Assembly: GCA_963784135.1 (NCBI GenBank)
Contig: CAWAQG010000015.1
Location: forward strand, 1-64,000
Source of the DNA: JADFXI01 sp963784135
GTDB taxonomy: Bacteria > Nitrospirota > Thermodesulfovibrionia > Thermodesulfovibrionales > Dissulfurispiraceae
Length of the DNA: 64,000 nt
Direction of reading: 5' to 3'
Shown: positions 24,698 to 33,304 of the stretch, piece after piece
Layout of the letters: every line of letters begins with the position of its first letter
Position numbering within the stretch: the first letter of the stretch is position 1
Position numbers and translations under genes: made by a program
The notes under the pieces: generated by a model
Seen by the model: the letters and a program-made list of their open reading frames with translations, nothing else
What the model was told of the DNA's origin: nothing
Databases searched by the model: none

Positions 24698-25762
24698 TTA
24701 ATGATGATGCATCCCGCTGTCCCTGGTGGCCGCCCCTGTTCCTGAATGTTCCATGTGGCCTGCATGACGCGCGGGAATTCCATGCCTGAGCAGGGCTGCG
24801 CAGAACAGTACGCATGCAATAAGGGCCGCCTCAGTTCTTACGCTGCGCATAAATCTCAATGCAATACGGTGCCCGCTTCCATCAAGTTGTAAGCGCGGGT
24901 AAAAGCGGAGTACTATGCGGGTTACGGTCCCCCGGCCTTCAGCAGATGCTCCGGCCCATTCCTGTATAAGGGGAACGTTGATGTAACGATTGAAGGCGCC
25001 GAGATTAACAAGGATGAAGAACAAAATGATTTTTGCGAAAACTGTCAGACCGTACGGTGTCTTCCAGAGCCCTTCAAAACTGCCTATATAGACCACGTAG
25101 TTGTGCAGCGCCGTAATTGCGATGATGCCGACCGCGATTCCAGACATTCTTGAGAATCTGCCTGCAACACCGGCAAGCAGCGGAGCGGCATGGTCATCAG
25201 GCTTTACAAGTTCCGGCAAAACAGCGGTAGAAAGCACAATAAGGCCGCCTCCCCAGAAGGAAGCTGCGAGGAGATGGAGCCAGTCCATCAGTTCACGGAC
25301 GCTAAAGTCCCCTACATCCGCGGCATGTCCGGAGGCGCTCCAGGTCAGGGCAATAACAACTGCTGCGCCGAGCATGGTCAGCAGCAATCCGCGCGAATCA
25401 AGATGCCGGCCTCCCACCTTGAACAAAACAGCTAAAAATATCAGGGCCGCAATACGGACAAGCCAGACATGCCCATAATGGGTCCGGAATAATACTATAG
25501 GAAGCACTGATGAAACGGCGGTAATAGGCTGGCCGCTCATGTTTACTGCTCTCATCACCAGATTAACCATACTGCTTATAATCACCACAAATATACAAAT
25601 ACATAGTAACCGCCGCACACGGGTGAGGAGATTCCCCTGATACGGGTCCCCGCTGCCTGCCGAAGCGCCAAGTACCCAAAGACCACAAACGATGGTCCCG
25701 ATACAGACAGTCATGAAGATGAGTTCTATCCATTCAGGAACGATAACAATAAAGTCTGCCAT
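24698..25762 (-). CDS. copD: CopD-family copper membrane protein
   Basis: A 354-residue integral membrane protein with about eight helices, of the CopD copper-export/uptake domain family (LMDWLHLLAASFWGGGLIVLS is a typical core with the membrane histidine). It ends in a His-rich tail (RHAGHMEHSG..DSGMHHH) that could bind metal. It lies behind copC on the same strand with a 15-base gap, so CopC and CopD probably move copper across the periplasm and inner membrane together. Confidence 0.85.
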   Translation of the reverse strand: MADFIVIVPEWIELIFMTVCIGTIVCGLWVLGASAGSGDPYQGNLLTRVRRLLCICIFVVIISSMVNLVMRAVNMSGQPITAVSSVLPIVLFRTHYGHVWLVRIAALIFLAVLFKVGGRHLDSRGLLLTMLGAAVVIALTWSASGHAADVGDFSVRELMDWLHLLAASFWGGGLIVLSTAVLPELVKPDDHAAPLLAGVAGRFSRMSGIAVGIIAITALHNYVVYIGSFEGLWKTPYGLTVFAKIILFFILVNLGAFNRYINVPLIQEWAGASAEGRGTVTRIVLRFYPRLQLDGSGHRIALRFMRSVRTEAALIACVLFCAALLRHGIPARHAGHMEHSGTGAATRDSGMHHH

Positions 25763-25777
25763 TTTTCACCAAACCTT

Positions 25778-26152
25778 TTATTTAATTGTGAACTTGAAGT
25801 CCCCCATTGTTCGGTGCGTATCCCTGGCTACGACATTCCAGATTACGCGGTAGCTGCCGGGAGGCAGCGGAGGCAGGCTCACCTCCAACAAAGTCGCATC
25901 AGAGGGGTCTACGCGCCCGTCCCCTTTATCAACCCTCCTGCCGTTCGCGTCCTGGACGGTAAGAGTGGAAAAGACCGGCTCCATCTCGCTGTCGAACCAT
26001 ATTCGGACAGTCGCAGGAGACCCTGAAACTGTCGAACCCACTCTCGGGTCAGAATGGTCAGGGAACGCATGCCCCTCAGACACTCCCGGCAATACTACCA
26101 GGAATGACAGCAATAAAAGCGCAAATGCTGTCTGACATTTTCCAGTTCGCAT
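25778..26152 (-). CDS. copC: CopC-like periplasmic copper-binding protein
   Basis: A 124-residue protein with an N-terminal signal peptide (LLLLSFLVVLPGVSEGHA) and a mature start at His, as in CopC, where this N-terminal His binds Cu(II). The fold motifs SDPRVGSTV, VRIWFDSEMEP and VVARDTHRTMGDFKFTI are the CopC/YobA Ig-like signature; Asp and His of DTHR are the likely other ligands. It sits between an outer-membrane-type protein and copD in one operon. Confidence 0.88.
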   Translation of the reverse strand: MRTGKCQTAFALLLLSFLVVLPGVSEGHAFPDHSDPRVGSTVSGSPATVRIWFDSEMEPVFSTLTVQDANGRRVDKGDGRVDPSDATLLEVSLPPLPPGSYRVIWNVVARDTHRTMGDFKFTIK

Positions 26153-26157
26153 GAGTA

Positions 26158-27117
26158 TCAGTGGAAAATCGGCCCTCCTATGCTATGTGGAAAAATATCA
26201 TCAATAAAGAAATGTATGAGACCAAGTACCCCGACGCTTTTTCCCGACTGCGAGTTGATGGGGATTTGCGCGGCAATGCCCAACTCCATGAACTTCCCGG
26301 CCCAGACAATTCCAGGGTTCACCGTCCCCGTGGTCAGCCCCTTACTGTCCCGGCTCAGGTTGGTCTGCATGGGGAACTCCGTCACTAAAATCATGCGATT
26401 AAACGGAGCGCCAAGCCCGATATCCTTCACATGCTCCTCCAGATACATAATACTGTACTGAAGGGTGAACCCCCAATTGAACGTGGCAGGATTGTGCTCC
26501 GTATCAGTGGATCCATCCGGATTTAAAATGACATTCTTGCTTCGGGTGGGGAAGCTTGCGCCGATTACTCCGGTGATCGCGAAAGGCCTGATGAAATTCA
26601 TCGAATCAGGCAGATCACCAAGTCCTTTGCCGAAAAATATTCCGGGGGTAACGTGTGAAAAAGACTCCGACACTTGACGCGCGCCTGTACCACCGACATC
26701 GATATCCGTGCCGACAGACATTATCAATTCATGCTCAGGATTCGTGAGAAACTGCCACTTCGCTCCCACGCCAAGATTTTCCCATCCGTTTGCAGAGCCG
26801 TCTCCGTTGGGGCCCAGGTGCAGCCACGCTTCGTGGAATTCAAGGCCGAAGTTTGGTACGATGCGCTTTGACATGTCAATATTGATTTCCGTCGCTTTGC
26901 TGGGTCCATCCCCCGCCTGTTTGATATGATTTATAAGCACTGAAAACTCATCCGAAATAAATGGATCATCGACTGCGAATGTCGTTGGAAAAAACCTGTT
27001 GCCCGCAATCCCGTGAGCAAACGAAGGGGCTGGAAGAGCTAACATTGTCATTATAACTGCAACAAAATATAAGACCAGGCCATTCGAGGATGACCTGCTG
27101 CCTTCGATTGTAGCCAT
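26158..27117 (-). CDS. Outer-membrane beta-barrel-like protein of the copper operon
   Basis: A 319-residue protein starting at ATG 27117 (TCCTCC on the other strand is its ribosome site), not at the upstream ATG. It has a signal peptide ending near PAPSFAHG and alternating hydrophobic/polar strands (GLEFHEAWLHLG, VGAKWQFL, LIMSVGTDIDVGG) with an aromatic C-terminus (IFH), as in beta-barrel proteins. It resembles transporter/phenol-MetA-like outer membrane proteins, but the exact family is uncertain. It is the first gene before copC and copD, so copper passage or sensing is a fair guess. Confidence 0.65.
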   Translation of the reverse strand: MATIEGSRSSSNGLVLYFVAVIMTMLALPAPSFAHGIAGNRFFPTTFAVDDPFISDEFSVLINHIKQAGDGPSKATEINIDMSKRIVPNFGLEFHEAWLHLGPNGDGSANGWENLGVGAKWQFLTNPEHELIMSVGTDIDVGGTGARQVSESFSHVTPGIFFGKGLGDLPDSMNFIRPFAITGVIGASFPTRSKNVILNPDGSTDTEHNPATFNWGFTLQYSIMYLEEHVKDIGLGAPFNRMILVTEFPMQTNLSRDSKGLTTGTVNPGIVWAGKFMELGIAAQIPINSQSGKSVGVLGLIHFFIDDIFPHSIGGPIFH

Positions 27118-27282
27118 AAATCCTCCTTCAGAAGATTTGAGATAATTGAGGTCTAATTCAATCGTATCATAAAATCTGTTGTATATGAAGGATAATTGGA
27201 TTCGGCGGCTGTTTAATCCCGGATTTTTTTTACATATGGTTGTAATGTAATTGTGCTGCGCAAAGGAGATATGCAAGACCTA

Positions 27283-29385
27283 CTATTTGCTCATGATAAT
27301 ACGTCCGGATTTTGCTCCGGCAGCCACAACCCTGTCCCGGCCTTCGGTTTTCGCTCTGGATAGCGCCGCATCTGCCGCCCTGAAAAGTTCTTCCTGTGTC
27401 AAGCCGTCCTTTGGAAAAGCTGAAACTCCTAAAGATAATGTGAAACGCCTGATTACCTGTCCATGATACATGAAACTTAATTGTTTCACCTCGTTCCGTA
27501 ATTGTTCGGCGCGTTGTTTACAGGTGTCTGATGAGGTTTCCGGCAATATGATCAGAAATCTCTCGCCGAGCCTGCACGCAATATCCTCCGCTCTTATACG
27601 CCTTCTGATGAATATGCCCATTTTATGCAACAACACATCTTTTGCTTCACGGCCGTATGTATCATGGAATTGGCTGAAATGGTCCACTTCCAGCACAATG
27701 GTTCCCATCGAACTCTTTTTGCGCGCCATGCGATGCAGTTCCCGCCCGAACATATCATGCATATATATACTGCTGTAAGTTTCCGAGAGAGGGTCAATAA
27801 TAGATTGTTCATGATCTTCACGCAGTTTGAAGTTTACCAGTGATAAGGCAATGCTCTTTGCAGTAATTTCAGCCAAATATTTCTTATGTTCAGCCAATCG
27901 TTTCTGTTTCTCTTTGGAATCTCCGGCATATTTAAATTCGAGATAAAATAAGCCTATGTTTTCATTTTGGTCCGTCATTGGAACACAGACATCTGCCGTC
28001 TGCCCTTCCCGGCTCAGATGCGTACAGAACTTTTTATTTAAAGGGGCATCGGCGGAATAACTTTTCCCAAGTCTCAGGGCCCAGCATTCATTTGGACTTA
28101 ATATTTGACCTTCGATCTTTTTATCTCCCCACGTTGCAATAATCTGTAAAGTGGTTTTCGACTCGTCAAGCATATATACTATTCCTCGATCGGACGGAAA
28201 CAATTGGCTGACAGATTCGGCTATTATGCTATGGAATTCCTCGATAGTGTTGCCGGCCTGCAGTAATAGATTCATGTTATTCAGTATGTTCAATTCTTTA
28301 TTGTATTGCTCAAGCTCGGCGGAGTGACGGGCATTGTCAAGCGCAAATGATATTGAATGTGCAAGTTCGGCTGCAAAATCAATCTGTACGCTGTTCAGGA
28401 CCGCGGGCCTGGAATGCCAGTGGAAGACAACTCCGCCAAGGGCTTCGCCTCTTGCGACAAGGGGACAAGCAAGTAGTGAGCTGATACTTAATTTGTCCGT
28501 AAACGCACGATTGACCCTGCCATCCGCCATAACACTGTAGACAACAAAGGGCCCTGCCATTTCCGCTGCAAGCACAGCATGGTTCATTTCCTTACTGGTG
28601 TAACTATGCCCGGCGAGTTCGGAAGGAAGGTTGTAAATATGCCTGACTTCCCACAGGCCCTGTTTGGTCATGCATATCATCGCAGACTCAGCCCCAACAG
28701 CTTTGGCCGCTTCCTCAATAACACGCTTCAGTATCTTATCCGGGTCAGTAGTTAAATGAATGAGAATATTAATATTGTTGAGGGCGTCGCTCAATTTCTT
28801 TTGAAGCCTGATTGCCTTTTGCTTTTGCGAGAGGCCTTCATTGAGTTCGATGTTTTCAAGTGAGAGAGAGACTAATACGCCGACTTTATTCGCAAAATCC
28901 ATGAGGGTATCACTAAAAGTGATTATAGCTGAGTGATAGTTAAAGAAAAACACGCCTTTAACTTTGGCTCTCGCAATCAGGGGGATTACCATCGTTGAGC
29001 GGATTCCTAAAGTTCTCATAACATCCTGATTGACCCGGTCATCGTTAAAGGCGTCACTGATAGCTATGGGTTTTTGTGTTGTTTCCGCGATTGCCGCGTG
29101 CGGGAATTCATTATCTGTAAATAACTTCTCCGTCAGTTCTTGCGGCAGTCCCCATGAGTATGTTGTTGTCCAGAGGCCGTCTTTGCGTATGGCGATGCCG
29201 GCCGATTCACAGGAGATCGCTTTGGCCGCTTCAAATACGACCCTATTCATTCTTTCATTGAAATCAATGGATGAATTGATGGCCAGTTGAATTTGACGAA
29301 GGGCCTCTGTCAGACCGGTCATCCTGCCGCGTCTTTCTTCTTTCCTTCGCTCTGTACTAAACATTCCGGTAACAATATCGTTCAT
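27283..29385 (-). CDS. Multi-GAF GGDEF protein with degenerate catalytic motif
   Basis: About 700 residues: three GAF-like sensor modules (around residues 20-165, 200-345 and 380-510) joined to a C-terminal GGDEF domain. The GGDEF signature reads RLGERF, so two of the catalytic-loop residues are changed, and diguanylate cyclase activity is doubtful; the metal-site region VDHFSQFHDTYG is present. I start at ATG 29385, which has a G-run upstream; 29421 is a TTG extension. It is monocistronic. The 165 bases downstream separate it from the porin-like gene. Confidence 0.82.
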   Translation of the reverse strand: MNDIVTGMFSTERRKEERRGRMTGLTEALRQIQLAINSSIDFNERMNRVVFEAAKAISCESAGIAIRKDGLWTTTYSWGLPQELTEKLFTDNEFPHAAIAETTQKPIAISDAFNDDRVNQDVMRTLGIRSTMVIPLIARAKVKGVFFFNYHSAIITFSDTLMDFANKVGVLVSLSLENIELNEGLSQKQKAIRLQKKLSDALNNINILIHLTTDPDKILKRVIEEAAKAVGAESAMICMTKQGLWEVRHIYNLPSELAGHSYTSKEMNHAVLAAEMAGPFVVYSVMADGRVNRAFTDKLSISSLLACPLVARGEALGGVVFHWHSRPAVLNSVQIDFAAELAHSISFALDNARHSAELEQYNKELNILNNMNLLLQAGNTIEEFHSIIAESVSQLFPSDRGIVYMLDESKTTLQIIATWGDKKIEGQILSPNECWALRLGKSYSADAPLNKKFCTHLSREGQTADVCVPMTDQNENIGLFYLEFKYAGDSKEKQKRLAEHKKYLAEITAKSIALSLVNFKLREDHEQSIIDPLSETYSSIYMHDMFGRELHRMARKKSSMGTIVLEVDHFSQFHDTYGREAKDVLLHKMGIFIRRRIRAEDIACRLGERFLIILPETSSDTCKQRAEQLRNEVKQLSFMYHGQVIRRFTLSLGVSAFPKDGLTQEELFRAADAALSRAKTEGRDRVVAAGAKSGRIIMSK

Positions 29386-29421
29386 GGCATTTTTCCCCCA
29401 TACGCCGCTATCTACAAACAA

Positions 29422-29667
29422 AACACTTAGATGACGCGCCTGACAACATGAAAAACCCGGATATGAAGCATTTATTCTAAACTCTATACCACAAGGGCCA
29501 AATGAATTATCAGCCTAAATGTGAAATTTTCGTAAGAAACCGCCTAAAAGAATGTGAGAGTTCGTCTGATAAAGGCGCAAAGCTTCTTCCCCATGCGCTC
29601 TACAGAAGAGTTAAATCAAATCATTGAAGGATTGGACGAAATAATCGGCCTATGAAGTCCTATTTTT
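29422..29667. other. Intergenic region with a possible gene remnant
   Basis: I can support no complete gene here. A short frame at 29593-29655 reads MRSTEELNQIIEGLDEIIGL then stops; it looks like a C-terminal helix left from a larger gene, but it has no clear ribosome site. The rest is AT-rich and without repeats that I could see. Confidence 0.3.
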
Positions 29668-30285
29668 TTAAATGTAGGTTGCCGGCATTTTGAAGAGATT
29701 TAAAATGCCGAATGGCATCCAAAATAGAAAGGCCATAAATAAAAGGAAGAGTAGAATGGTAAGGATTATTGCTGCAATCGGCAGCCATCTATGTACTCCA
29801 CCGATTTGGGAAAGGACAACTGAAATTTCTTCTGTCCGGTCCATGGTCCTGACCTCAAGGATTTTTCTTTTTGCGTGCTGATAATATAAATAATTTGCAA
29901 CTGCCCCGAGGGCCATCCACGAGGCCAGGCCTAAATATGGTATAAACATCAAGACAAAGGCGACAATCGACCACGCGTACATTTTTCTGTAGAGCAGCCA
30001 CCCAAAGCCTCCTAAAAATGCCGGCCAATTCCATGTCAGCGAAAAAGCATCCATGCCGGCGATATTAAACTTTTTGAATTCACGAGTGTAGTAACCGGCG
30101 TTGTTCCCTATGAAAGCGGTCAAAGCATCTTCATCAACGCTAAGTTGCAATGCCGGACCTGATTTTGGCTGATTTGTAAAATCCTCCAGGGAATGTCCGC
30201 AGTAGGGGCAAAATTTAGTTAATTGAGTCAGGCCTTTTCCGCATTGAGGACAGAATCTGATATTCTCTGTCGTCGATTCATCCAT
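29668..30285 (-). CDS. Zinc-ribbon membrane protein (DUF2628-like)
   Basis: About 205 residues starting at ATG 30285 (MDESTTENIRFCPQCG). The N-terminus is a zinc ribbon with FCPQCGKG and FCPYCGHS; a linker follows, then three or four membrane helices (WLLYRKMYAWSIVAFVLMFI, LPIAAIILTILLFLLF). The 'GWLLYRKMY' segment is typical of DUF2628 proteins. Function is unknown. It is 26 bases behind the NifX-like gene on the same strand. Confidence 0.7.
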   Translation of the reverse strand: MDESTTENIRFCPQCGKGLTQLTKFCPYCGHSLEDFTNQPKSGPALQLSVDEDALTAFIGNNAGYYTREFKKFNIAGMDAFSLTWNWPAFLGGFGWLLYRKMYAWSIVAFVLMFIPYLGLASWMALGAVANYLYYQHAKRKILEVRTMDRTEEISVVLSQIGGVHRWLPIAAIILTILLFLLFMAFLFWMPFGILNLFKMPATYI

Positions 30286-30311
30286 TATTTTTTTATTCAA
30301 CGGGTTGGTTT

Positions 30312-30692
30312 TTAATGAGAACACCCGCCGCTCTCTGAATGTCCACCACAGCACTGACTAAGTGTATACTCACTCAACTCCTGAGCAAGGAACATGCTGA
30401 TATTTTCCTTTATGCCCGGAGCATTTGCCTGAAATACCCTGATGCCCGACTGGTTCAGCCTGCTTAACGCCCCTCCGCCGATACCGCCGACAACTACTGC
30501 ATCCACCCGGTTATCACCTATAGCCTTAATCGGGTTGCATGATCCATGCTCATGATGTTGATCTCTGTTGACAATTATTGAGACATTGTTTGTTGCCATG
30601 TCAACTACAACGAACATCGGCGCAGAGCCAAAATGGTTGTAAACTCTGCTTTCCAACCCTTCATTTTCTTCCACCGGAAAACATATCTTCAT
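30312..30692 (-). CDS. NifX/NafY-type dinitrogenase cofactor-like protein
   Basis: A 126-residue protein of the NifB/NifX/NafY 'dinitrogenase iron-molybdenum cofactor' domain family (MKICFPVEENEGLESRVYNHFGSAPMF; VVVGGIGGGALSRL). Its C-terminus has extra Cys and His (CCGGHSESGGCSH), a common metal-binding tail in stand-alone members. Nitrogenase genes are absent from the window, so a role in iron-sulfur or metal handling is as likely as one in nitrogen fixation. A palindrome lies upstream at 30763. Confidence 0.85.
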   Translation of the reverse strand: MKICFPVEENEGLESRVYNHFGSAPMFVVVDMATNNVSIIVNRDQHHEHGSCNPIKAIGDNRVDAVVVGGIGGGALSRLNQSGIRVFQANAPGIKENISMFLAQELSEYTLSQCCGGHSESGGCSH

Positions 30693-30762
30693 CGTTCATT
30701 TCATATCGGAAAGTTGTATGCCCTTTCCAATATGCTCCCTTATCTGATTTGAGTAGTTGTTT

Positions 30763-30777
30763 AACACAAATTGTGTT
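30763..30777. promoter_or_regulatory. Palindromic operator-like site AACACAA-A-TTGTGTT
   Basis: A perfect 7-1-7 inverted repeat in the intergenic region 71 bases upstream of the NifX-like gene start, in an AT-rich setting. Such a site could bind a dimeric regulator (CRP/FNR or other family). The regulator is not known. The rest of 30693-30910 shows no gene. Confidence 0.4.
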
Positions 30778-30910
30778 GTTTAATATTTAATGATTATCGA
30801 AATTATATTATACCACTTATTCCGGCTGACTCTCCTAAGTGGCATCCCATCCCGCCATTTAACCCCAGACTTTTTGCCTTCCCTGAGTTTCGCGTGACTG
30901 AAAGTAAGAT

Positions 30911-31243
30911 TCAGAACAGAAGCGGTTTGACTTTAGCGAGGATTGTCGTCAGCGATGCGGGCGAAATACTATCGACGATTCTTATTTTCCGAGCCTGCCA
31001 GTCGACAGAGCGGACCTGGTCGGATAGAGCAACTCCCGCGGTTTTTTTTGCACCATCGAGATTAACCTCAAAAGGGTATCCTTTAATACTTGTCGTTATT
31101 GGACAGACAAGGCAGAGACCGGAAGCTTTATTGTAGACTTCAGGCGATAAGACAACTGCCGGCCGGAAGCCTGACTGCTCATGCCCTAATGTTGGATCAA
31201 AACTCAGAAGGATTATATCTCCTCGATCAGGAATTGCTTTCAT
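30911..31243 (-). CDS. mazF: MazF/PemK-type endoribonuclease toxin
   Basis: A 110-residue MazF-family toxin (RGDIILLSFDPTLGHEQSGFRPAVVLSPEVYN; VCPITTSIKGYPFEV), a ribosome-independent mRNA interferase. The ATG at 31243 shares a base with the mazE stop (TGATG), so it is translated by coupling. The core RGDI and 'GHEQSGFRPAVVLS' residues are intact, so it is probably active. Confidence 0.88.
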   Translation of the reverse strand: MKAIPDRGDIILLSFDPTLGHEQSGFRPAVVLSPEVYNKASGLCLVCPITTSIKGYPFEVNLDGAKKTAGVALSDQVRSVDWQARKIRIVDSISPASLTTILAKVKPLLF

Positions 31244-31485
31244 CAAAGAATCTCCTTCCCAACTGGACGCCCGAAGTCGACTTCATCATGGCGGTTTTGA
31301 CGAGTAATTCCTTTAACAAGTTCTTTTAAGGAATACTCCTTCTTCCCTACAGGCTTAATAACAATCCCATTATCAGCCTCGTCAATCTCGACAGTGGAGT
31401 CAACACTAATCCCGGCCCTCTTGGCCAAGTCCCTGGGTATCCTTACCCCTATACTGTTGCCCCATTGGGCTGTCTTCACAATCAC
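31243..31485 (-). CDS. mazE: MazE-type AbrB antitoxin
   Basis: An 80-residue AbrB-fold antitoxin (MIVKTAQWGNSIGVRIPRDLAKRAGI) with a tail (EVDFGRPVGKEIL) that should wrap MazF. The start is GTG 31485 with AGGAGGTGCTGAT upstream. Palindromes overlap its promoter region. Such antitoxins repress their own operon. Confidence 0.88.
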   Translation of the reverse strand: MIVKTAQWGNSIGVRIPRDLAKRAGISVDSTVEIDEADNGIVIKPVGKKEYSLKELVKGITRQNRHDEVDFGRPVGKEIL

Positions 31486-31507
31486 ATCAGCACCTCCTTT
31501 TTTCTAT

Positions 31508-31536
31508 TACTATAATAGTATATCCGATGGATATAC
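31508..31536 (-). promoter_or_regulatory. mazEF promoter/operator palindromes
   Basis: GTATATCC-GAT-GGATATAC (31518-31536) is a perfect 8-3-8 palindrome, and it overlaps TACTATAATAGTA (31508-31520), which is itself palindromic and resembles a -10 region. The pair lies about 25-50 bases upstream of mazE, fitting an operator for MazE/MazEF autoregulation. That role is inferred. Confidence 0.6.
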
Positions 31537-31654
31537 AAAACAACAAGCCCCTGGTAAAAGTCCCTTAATCGAGAGCGGAGGGTATATGACGACAATGAAG
31601 AGTAGGTGGCTTTATTCGGAAACTTGACATTTATGCAGAGCTTTGTAAATGATA

Positions 31655-31862
31655 CAACATTGGGCGCCGAAGGGCTTAATAGGGAATCCCGTGAAAGCAG
31701 CTGAAGGCTGATTCGGGAGCGGTCCCGCCGCTGTAACCGGGGACAAAAGCCGACACTGCCACTGGTAGCGATACCGGGAAGGCCGGCGAGTAGGTGTGGT
31801 CCCAGAAAGTCGCAGACTTTTTGGGGTACCGTTGATGATCCGGGAGCCAGAAGACCTGCCTG
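31655..31862 (+). ncRNA. Cobalamin riboswitch
   Basis: The class I cobalamin riboswitch signature is clear: AGGGAATCCCGTGAAAG, then AGCGGTCCCGCCGCTGTAACCGGGG (B12 box region), and the 3' closing box GGGAGCCAGAAGACCTGCC at 31842-31860. It lies about 140 bases upstream of the ThiC-family gene and ends before a terminator hairpin, so it should turn expression down when cobalamin is plentiful. It heads the cobalamin locus. Confidence 0.95.
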
Positions 31863-31949
31863 ATGAAGCAGAAGCAGATTTCATTAATCTGTTTTCTGAC
31901 AAAAGCCTTCGCGTGGACGGAAGGCGGGGATGAAGTGAATCAGGGTGCA

Positions 31950-31983
31950 ATCCTCAAGGCATTTTTGCCTTGGGGATTTTTAT
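31950..31983 (+). terminator. Rho-independent terminator of the riboswitch leader
   Basis: The stem ATCCTCAAGGC (31950-31960) pairs with GCCTTGGGGAT (31966-31976) with one G-U, and a T-run follows. It sits between the cobalamin riboswitch and the ThiC-family gene's ribosome site, so it is the likely expression platform. Confidence 0.85.
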
Positions 31984-32002
31984 TTGCGAGGAGGCAACGG
32001 GC

Positions 32003-33304
32003 ATGACACAATTAGAAAGAGCGGCAAAAGCGGAAGTTACGGAAGAAGTAAGAACGGTCGCTGCAGGCGAGGGACTTTCTGCTGATATTGTCAGAGGAAA
32101 TGTAGCAGCAGGGAAAATAGTCATTCCAGCCAACAACAACCGCTCAAAAAAAATCATCGGCATCGGCAAGGGACTGAGGACAAAGGTGAATGCTTCGATT
32201 GGCTCCTCTACCGATATCGCCGATGTCAGGATGGAAGTGGAAAAAGCGGAGATTGCTGAAAAATACGGCGCGGATACGTTGATGGACCTGAGCGTCGGCG
32301 GCAATATAGCGGGCATCAGAAAGGCGGTAATGGATGCGATAAGCCTTCCGGTAGGTACGGTCCCGCTGTATGAGGCATTTGCCATTGCCATCGAAAAGTA
32401 CGGGGCCGCTGTCAACATGCCGGCAGAACTCCTTTTTGAAATTACCGAAAAGCAGTGCGAAGAGGGGGTCGCCTTTATGGCGATCCATTGCGGCATCAAC
32501 AGAAAGACCGTTGAGATGCTCAGAAAACAGCATTACCGGTACGGCGGTCTCGTATCAAAGGGCGGCTCCTATATGGTCGCATGGATGGAGCACAACAAAA
32601 AAGAAAACCCCCTTTATGAGCATTTCGACAGGGTAGTTGATATTCTTAAAAAGCATGATACGGTACTGAGCCTCGGCAACGGGTTCCGTGCGGGAGCGGT
32701 CCATGACGCAACCGACAGGGTGCAGATACAGGAACTGCTGATAAACTGCGAACTCGCTGAGCTGGGCAGGGAGCAGGGATGCCAGACAATGGTTGAAGGC
32801 CCCGGACATGTGCCGATCAACGAGATAGAGGCGAATGTCATTATGGAAAAGAAGATGAGCGGCGAATCGCCTTTTTATATGCTGGGCCCTATAACGACGG
32901 ACATCGCACCAGGCTACGACCATATCACCGCAGCGATCGGCGCAGCCCTTTCGTCCGCCTACGGCGCGGACTTTATCTGTTACGTCACACCTTCCGAACA
33001 TCTGGGGCTTCCGTTTCCCGAAGACGTGCGCGAGGGGGTCATCGCTTCGCGGATCGCGGCACACATCGGGGACATGATAAAGCTCAAAAATATGGATGCC
33101 GACAAGTCGATGGCAAAGGCGCGGAGGGACATGCAGTGGCAGACCCAGTTCTCTTTATGCATCGATGCGGAAAGGGCAAGGGAAATAAAGAACAAGAGGG
33201 GCAACGGCAGCGAGCACTCCTGCACCATGTGCGGGAAATTTTGCGCCAATGATATACTTAAAGATATGTTTACAGATGACATGAAAGGGTCTGATAAGCA
33301 TTAA
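32003..33304 (+). CDS. ThiC-family radical SAM enzyme, probably 5-hydroxybenzimidazole synthase (BzaF-like)
   Basis: A 433-residue ThiC paralogue. ThiC makes the thiamin pyrimidine, and its relatives BzaA/B/F make benzimidazole lower ligands for cobalamin from the same substrate (AIR). Position under a cobalamin riboswitch and next to cobU, cobT and cobS argues for the second role. The core motifs are ThiC-like (KYGADTLMDLSVGG, NMPAELLFEITEKQ, EGPGHVPINEI). The C-terminal cysteine motif reads CTMCGKFC (C-x2-C-x3-C) near residue 406, one residue shorter than the CxxCxxxxC I expect for ThiC. RBS GAGGAGG precedes ATG 32003. No other thiamin gene is nearby. A true thiC cannot be excluded. Confidence 0.85.
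   Translation: MTQLERAAKAEVTEEVRTVAAGEGLSADIVRGNVAAGKIVIPANNNRSKKIIGIGKGLRTKVNASIGSSTDIADVRMEVEKAEIAEKYGADTLMDLSVGGNIAGIRKAVMDAISLPVGTVPLYEAFAIAIEKYGAAVNMPAELLFEITEKQCEEGVAFMAIHCGINRKTVEMLRKQHYRYGGLVSKGGSYMVAWMEHNKKENPLYEHFDRVVDILKKHDTVLSLGNGFRAGAVHDATDRVQIQELLINCELAELGREQGCQTMVEGPGHVPINEIEANVIMEKKMSGESPFYMLGPITTDIAPGYDHITAAIGAALSSAYGADFICYVTPSEHLGLPFPEDVREGVIASRIAAHIGDMIKLKNMDADKSMAKARRDMQWQTQFSLCIDAERAREIKNKRGNGSEHSCTMCGKFCANDILKDMFTDDMKGSDKH

Noticed and set aside
27283..29421. Long start at 29421 for the GAF-GGDEF gene
   Set aside because: TTG start without ribosome site; ATG 29385 with a G-run upstream fits better.
32003..33304. Plain thiamin ThiC
   Set aside because: Cobalamin riboswitch, cobUTS neighbours and a shortened cysteine motif favour a lower-ligand role, though ThiC is not excluded.
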